Shown piece after piece: positions 43,081 to 47,536 of a DNA stretch of 47,536 nt. The DNA is from Chara braunii (taxonomy: Eukaryota; Streptophyta; Charophyceae; Charales; Characeae). Made by a program: the position numbers and the translations under genes. Positions within the stretch are counted from its first letter, which is position 1; each line of letters opens with the position of its first letter. The stretch covers positions 2,256,076 to 2,303,611 of the forward strand of contig BFEA01000154.1 of assembly GCA_003427395.1 (NCBI GenBank). The letters run 5' to 3'. The notes below the pieces were generated by a model. That model searched no databases, was not told the origin of the DNA, and saw nothing but the letters and a program-made list of their open reading frames with translations.

Positions 43081-44159
43081 GCGCTCGTGCATCAACCACC
43101 TCTACTAGTCGGCTACTGTCTCTTGCTCCTAGGACAGTACTGTACTACTAACCCCAAGTTTCGTCAAGACTTTGCACTCTCTTACTAACCTCTCCATAAA
43201 GGAATGAGACTCACCTTGACTACCTCTGCTAAGTGGATAACATTGTAAGCAAATCTCATAAACTGACGCGACCTGAACGATCCAGGGCTACCTTTCGAAT
43301 AGTGTACAAACGTATTCAAACCAACCTGAGCCTAAACCCTACTGACTCTCACGCGCATATCAGATGTTTGCCCTATGCCCCACCATTAGCTATCTTTTAT
43401 GACTAAGGCAGTTGGCCATAAATAATCCTAGGCTTGTGAGAACTTCATCACCGTTCTTTACCAGTTCATCAAGTCTATAAAAAATCTAATTCAATACGGC
43501 CTATCAAAGTACTACCCATAACCATGAAGTTCAGATCTAAGACCACTGTTCCTTTTAAAGAGGCATCCTACCCTTTTGTAAGGACGGTACGTTCAACAAG
43601 CAAGGGAGATTTTCATAATTTCTACTGACTTTAAATATTATACTAACTCTAACTCAAAAGACTTCCTAAGATTTTGATTAACTCTGCAGATCTTAGCAGG
43701 AATTTCGACAGCAAATCCCCTAGGGAAGGAAACTCTCATAATTTTTAGTAACTCAGAAGCTAGTCAAGATCTGACCGAAGCAAGCATGCAAAAAAAAGAT
43801 AATGTGAGATAAAAAATAAACAACTACCTGCCTATCGTTCAAGCACAAGGAGAGCATTAATGGACTAAGCTATCAGACTGAAAGGACAACGAGATAAGCG
43901 AAAAGACAGAATGCACAAACAAAAATTCAAATCAAGTGCACAAAGCAACGGTACATTGATCAAAATTGATCTTTGCTTTTAACATGTGCAAACCCTTTTC
44001 CCTAACGATGTCCTGTATCTGAATTAATAAATTTTAGCAAGGCGCTCGGATCAAAATTGTTCTCAACCAGATCACATGCAGACTATTAACATACTTCTCT
44101 GGACTATTCCTACAAGGAGAAGAATCAGACTTTCGTCAACAAGCAAAACTGACTCACTT
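43081..44159. other. No gene seen
   Basis: Non-coding sequence. Near 43700 one unit resembles the 4672-4975 repeats (TTTCGACAGC..TCCCCTAGGGAAGG) in the same orientation, which suggests that an LTR-A-like sequence starts again somewhere in this interval. Confidence 0.5.
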
Positions 44160-44548
44160 AGCAAGGCGCTCGGATCGGTCGATACGACATCATGTTCAGA
44201 CTAATTTCAAACTTGCGAACAAAATTAGCAGAGCGTCCGGATCAGTCGATACGACTTCACTCCCAAACCCATTTCAAGTCTTCAGAAAAACGAGTAAAGC
44301 GTCCAGATCAATCGATACAAATTCACTTCCATACCCATTTCAAGTCTTCAAGCAAATGAACAAAGCGTCCACATCAGTCAATACGACTTCACTTCCATAC
44401 CTATTTCAAGTCTTCATGCAAACGAGCAAAGCGTCCGGGTCAGTCAATACGACTTCACTTCTAGACTCATTTCAAATCTTCAAGCAAACGAGAAAAGCAT
44501 CCGGATCAGTCGATATAACTTCACTTCAGACCCATTCAAATTATCGCA
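44160..44548. repeat. 66-bp tandem repeat, six units
   Basis: Units start at 44160, 44227, 44293, 44359, 44425 and 44491 (periods 67, 66, 66, 66, 66). Shared text is AGCAAAGCGTCCGGATCAGT, then CGATACGACTTCACTTC and CCATTTCAAGTCTTCAAG. One partial unit lies at about 44036. The period is a multiple of three, so one frame (44356-44562) reads as 22-residue repeats (KASGSVNTTSL..F), but earlier units do not stay open. Confidence 0.85.
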
Positions 44549-44650
44549 TTTTAAAATCATAATTTCCATTTCAGGCAGATGAAATTGAACAGACATAATA
44601 GATTTCCCCTCTGATTCAGTCCAAGTCTTGAATTAAAGTCAAAGAAATAT

Positions 44651-44992
44651 ATTTAAAAACAGCCATTTCGTCAAAACGGACATATGATATTTTTTGAACG
44701 AAATCAAAACTGACTTTTTTTGCTAAAATCCGGTCGGAATTTTTGCTCCTGGGGTCCGGCGTTCCCAAAACGCCGGACCCCCTACATGTATCTGGTCTAT
44801 GGTTGAGACCAGATACAATTTATTTATTTTTTTTTTTTTTTTGGTATCTGGTATCAACCATAGACCAGATACATGTAGGGGTCCGACGTTCCCAGGAGCA
44901 AAAAATTCCGACCGGATTTTGGCAAAAAAAATCAGTTTTGATTTCGTTCAAAAAATATAATATGTCCGTTTTGACGAAATGGTTGTTAAAAA
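44651..44992. mobile_element. Fold-back / MITE-like element
   Basis: Two arms of about 150-165 bp (44651-44816 and 44843-44992) are inverted copies separated by a short T-rich loop. Shared arm text includes CCATTTCGTCAAAACGG, GAACGAAATCAAAACTGA, CCGGTCGGAATTTTTGCTCC and ATGTATCTGGTCTATGG. The left arm carries an extra nested hairpin (GGGGTCCGGCGTT / AACGCCGGACCCC, 44751-44781). No ORF. AAAGTCAAA lies just outside both arms and could be a target-site duplication, though it is AT-rich and weak evidence. Confidence 0.75.
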
Positions 44993-45024
44993 GTCAAAAC
45001 TTAGTCAAAATGAATGAGTAGTAT

Positions 45025-45330
45025 AAGTAGGGGTATACAGGATCCTAAAGGAGATCACGTCGGCCTACCTACTTCCAGGACTTCTCTTAAGTCCCGACAG
45101 GGCTCCCGCATTCGATGGGTGAACCCCCCACAGGGCCTCGATGCGTTTTTGTGGGTTGCAATACCACGTGCCGCCTTCCTCTCCCAAACCACAGACTAGA
45201 CTAAGAGGAAGAAGAGGGAAAAATTTAATCTTCGTCTCTCAAGATACGAGAAGGGGTTCCTCAGACTTGCATGGAGAGGGCCTTGTTGCCTTCTTGTCCT
45301 GAGGGCCCCTCAATGGTGGTCGATCGCACT
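45025..45330. repeat. Conserved LTR tail, copy 2
   Basis: Same-orientation relative of 6200-6490, ending at GAGGGCCCCTCAATGG. It implies that a second LTR of the LTR-A type ends near 45.4 kb. No primer-binding-site-like motif follows at the expected place, so the end is not resolved. Confidence 0.5.
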
Positions 45331-47470
45331 CGAACCTTCCGATTTAACATTCACTCCATCATAGTCAAACTTGTTGTAGCGCTCGAATCCCGATCGACGA
45401 TAATAATATGGTTGTAACAGTAACAACCTTTAATCCAATCGGGTTGAGTTGTGCAACAACTTGTCGAAGGAGAGACCTTAAACAGTGAAGTGTTGCTGCT
45501 GCAAACACCGTTCCTCTGTCGTCAAAGCGGACCAGCAACCACCTCACCACAAGCTAGGTTGGAATGTAGCTACAGGCTCCAGCCATAACGGCAACAGATA
45601 CTCACAACAATTATTTTCCAAAGCAGCCGCATATAGAGGAGAGCGTAGCCTAATAGGGAAATCGCAATTCAGATAACGCATGGTACACAAACTCAGATCC
45701 TCACTCAAAAGCATTGTAGATCCTGGTTTACCAAGCCCAAACCAGACTGTGCAAGTGCCACTCAAGCTCTGAGTAATGAAGACCTTGGTTAGCCGAACAC
45801 AACGTCTCTCTCCCACTTACTGTCATCCTTCCTTCGAACCCAGTTTCATGTCCTTCCCTTCCTTACTCATGTTACTCCTCGCTTGCTCGCCCTCTCACTT
45901 CAATCCAGGTTGCCCCTCAAACGCACCTAACCCTAAGCACGGCCAAGTGGAGATTGTACCCAGTGTACTATTACCGTCTTCCGGGGCGTAGACGTGAACG
46001 AGGTCGGAAATGCAAAACAAGAATTCAAATCTTCCTATTAATACAAGTAGGTCAGTAGGATAACTCTCTCCTCTTCACCTCGAGTCTTCCTCACTCACTC
46101 TTCACCTTCATTCTCTTCCGATCGAGTTGATCTCCCACTCACCCCGCCTGGTCTCACAACGACATGAGCAGTCCGCACCCCTCCTTCGTAAGTGAGCCGG
46201 ATCACGAAGGAAAACGCATTTTGTGAAGAGGATGGTCACGACAACGAACCAAGGAAACCTGCAGATGATGGTGGTCACGACCATAGTAACGAGACCATGG
46301 TATGAACGAACAGAACGAGAGTGTACCCTCTGCTAAGCATGGGTGGATGCAACACTACACCTCATAGCTCTCACGAACCGGAAGCGACACGACCGACTAT
46401 GCATACAAACTCGACCATAGAGGTAGTATAAAACACAAACTTCAACCTCCAGGGCGAGTGACATCTGTGACTACGACGAACCAATGATCCTAAGAGCTTC
46501 GACTCGCCACTTACCATGCGTGCAAGGTGAGAATCAATCTTCCGTTAAAACACGAAAAGATACACCTATTGAAACGATTTTTACCACTCCTTTTTTTTTT
46601 CTTTTTTTTTCCCCCCTATTTTTCCCTCACCTCCCCTTCGCTCCTTTGATTAATAACCCAACACTCCCTCTGGTTGTCGGCTTGTACCCTCTCGAATGAA
46701 GGTCTCCATAACACCTCAGCCCCTGCATGTGCCTGAAGGCGATAATGATCATGTTTTGATCGAGTCGACATCGAATCCAAGTGGAGGTGTTAACTAGGCT
46801 AACGATCCCAATGCAAAAAGAGTATGATGAGGAAGAACACCAAGTAGGCACGACTCAGAAAATGACGACAGTAAGCTGGAAGAAGACGGTCTGAGATCGC
46901 GAGCCAGGTGATGCAGATATACTTCAATCAACTATTCAAGAACGGGGCAAGAAACACTATGATTCATTAGTAAAGAGGATTGGACTAAGCACTCGAACCC
47001 GGACGCGTTTCATGCGGAGGTGCGCGATACTGGTTCTGTTACTGCATCCTGAATTTTCCCATATGTATGTCTATATATGTTACCATCTTTCCACTCTTCT
47101 TCCTTTTCCTTCTTCTTCCTCTTCCTATCTCCTTCCCTACGCTTACCATTGATCCTTCTTTTTTTCGAGCACGAAATGGCCCCGGCTCCGAACCTCGAAG
47201 TGGACCAGCGTGAGCTCCAAGATTGAGCTTGATGAAGGAGAGCTCTGAAGCTCGACATGGCAAATACGGTTTGGAGCGGAGGGCGACTCGGTAGCAACTT
47301 CGGCTCTGATGGACCTCGTTCTGCTACTCACTAAATGAAGAAAATGGGAATGAATTTTCCGCTAGAAAATAAGAAGATACACCCGCTACATCCCTACGAA
47401 GTTGTCCCCGGATCCATCGTTGTGCTCAGGTAAGTATCTCGACCTCTTCTTCTCCTCTCGCCGTCTTTGA

Positions 47471-47473
<3 letters not shown>
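45331..47473. other. LTR-like sequence, probably minus orientation
   Basis: No recognisable gene. Reverse-strand copies of the motif GTGTATCTT..T..AACGGAAGATTGATTC (about 46515-46565) and AGCGGAAAATTCATTCCC (about 47345-47370) match the GTATATTTCCACG..CGGAAGATTCATTCC units of the main LTR at 9318 and 9909. Palindromic GGTCACGACC at about 46270 matches LTR-A. A donor-like CTCAG|GTAAGT lies at about 47430. Poly-T at 46591-46609 makes a poly-Phe frame. Confidence 0.4.

Positions 47474-47535
<62 letters not shown>
47474..47535. repeat. (CT)n microsatellite at right edge
   Basis: Almost pure CT tract to the end of the window, the mirror of the (GA)n at position 1. Confidence 0.95.

Positions 47536-47536
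<1 letters not shown>

Noticed and set aside
45485-47331. Short frames at the right end as genes
   Set aside because: None exceeds about 95 residues, none has a recognisable motif, and the region carries LTR-type repeats in reverse orientation.

Overview
The window is eukaryotic and is filled almost entirely by LTR retrotransposon DNA. I see no host gene I can name, no rRNA, no canonical tRNA, no CRISPR array and no bacterial operon. Microsatellites (GA, ATT, ACT, TA, A/T runs), a Ty3/gypsy-type polyprotein and nested, mutually related long terminal repeats point to a large repeat-rich genome. The pol sequence resembles Ty3 polyproteins that I associate from memory with charophyte algae such as Chara. 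That assignment is an inference and has not been searched.

Layout. Positions 131-6596 are read as one very long LTR (LTR-A, + strand) that starts TGTCGG plus a palindrome and ends before a primer-binding-site-like motif. About 100 bp later the main element begins. Its 5' LTR copy is 6696 to at least 16466, its internal coding region is 16411-24748, its 3' untranslated part ends in a polypurine-like stretch at 26545-26561, and its 3' LTR copy is 26562 to at least 33447. The two copies share the same start and are collinear, except for a segment of about 2.7 kb (9792-12495) present only in copy 1 and two 96-bp N-associated duplications. From 39215 leftward lies an LTR of a related element on the - strand (LTR-C). 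Its internal remnants lie to the right, including tandem fragments of a gag-like zinc-knuckle ORF at 41657-43080. The right end (43.1-47.5 kb) holds another LTR tail, a 66-bp tandem array, a fold-back element and a (CT)n tract that mirrors the (GA)n at position 1.

Coding content of the main element, in order: a Gag fragment (Q/N/G-rich, CCHC knuckle, capsid part missing); an aspartic protease with DMG in place of D(T/S)G; reverse transcriptase with YIDD; RNase H; a DD35E integrase with a GPF module and no chromodomain; and a second gag-like ORF (capsid-like region, long coiled coil, CCHC knuckle) downstream of integrase, preceded by a strong 3' splice-site sequence. A U UUU UUA heptamer, in the correct phase for -1 slippage, lies in the protease/RT overlap. 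At least nine in-frame stops and one frameshift show that this copy is dead. Every stop can be explained by a C-to-T or G-to-A change.

The most unusual signal is in the LTRs. The main LTR carries about 14 (copy 1) to 17 (copy 2) successive long stem-loops. Their apical core is nearly constant (ACTC-CCGxGT-GAGT type) while the stems differ from one hairpin to the next and stay self-complementary. LTR-A carries an analogous array with a completely different conserved loop (around CACCCAAACTTATGGAAC), again on variable but complementary stems. The LTR also contains an open leader segment that ends exactly at a GTAAGT donor, and at least nine donor-like sites on the antisense strand, five of them in diverged repeat modules. 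Several single Ns sit at identical offsets in both LTR copies, or sit between exact 96-bp or 41-bp duplications. Copy identity and some local duplications are therefore partly assembly artefacts.
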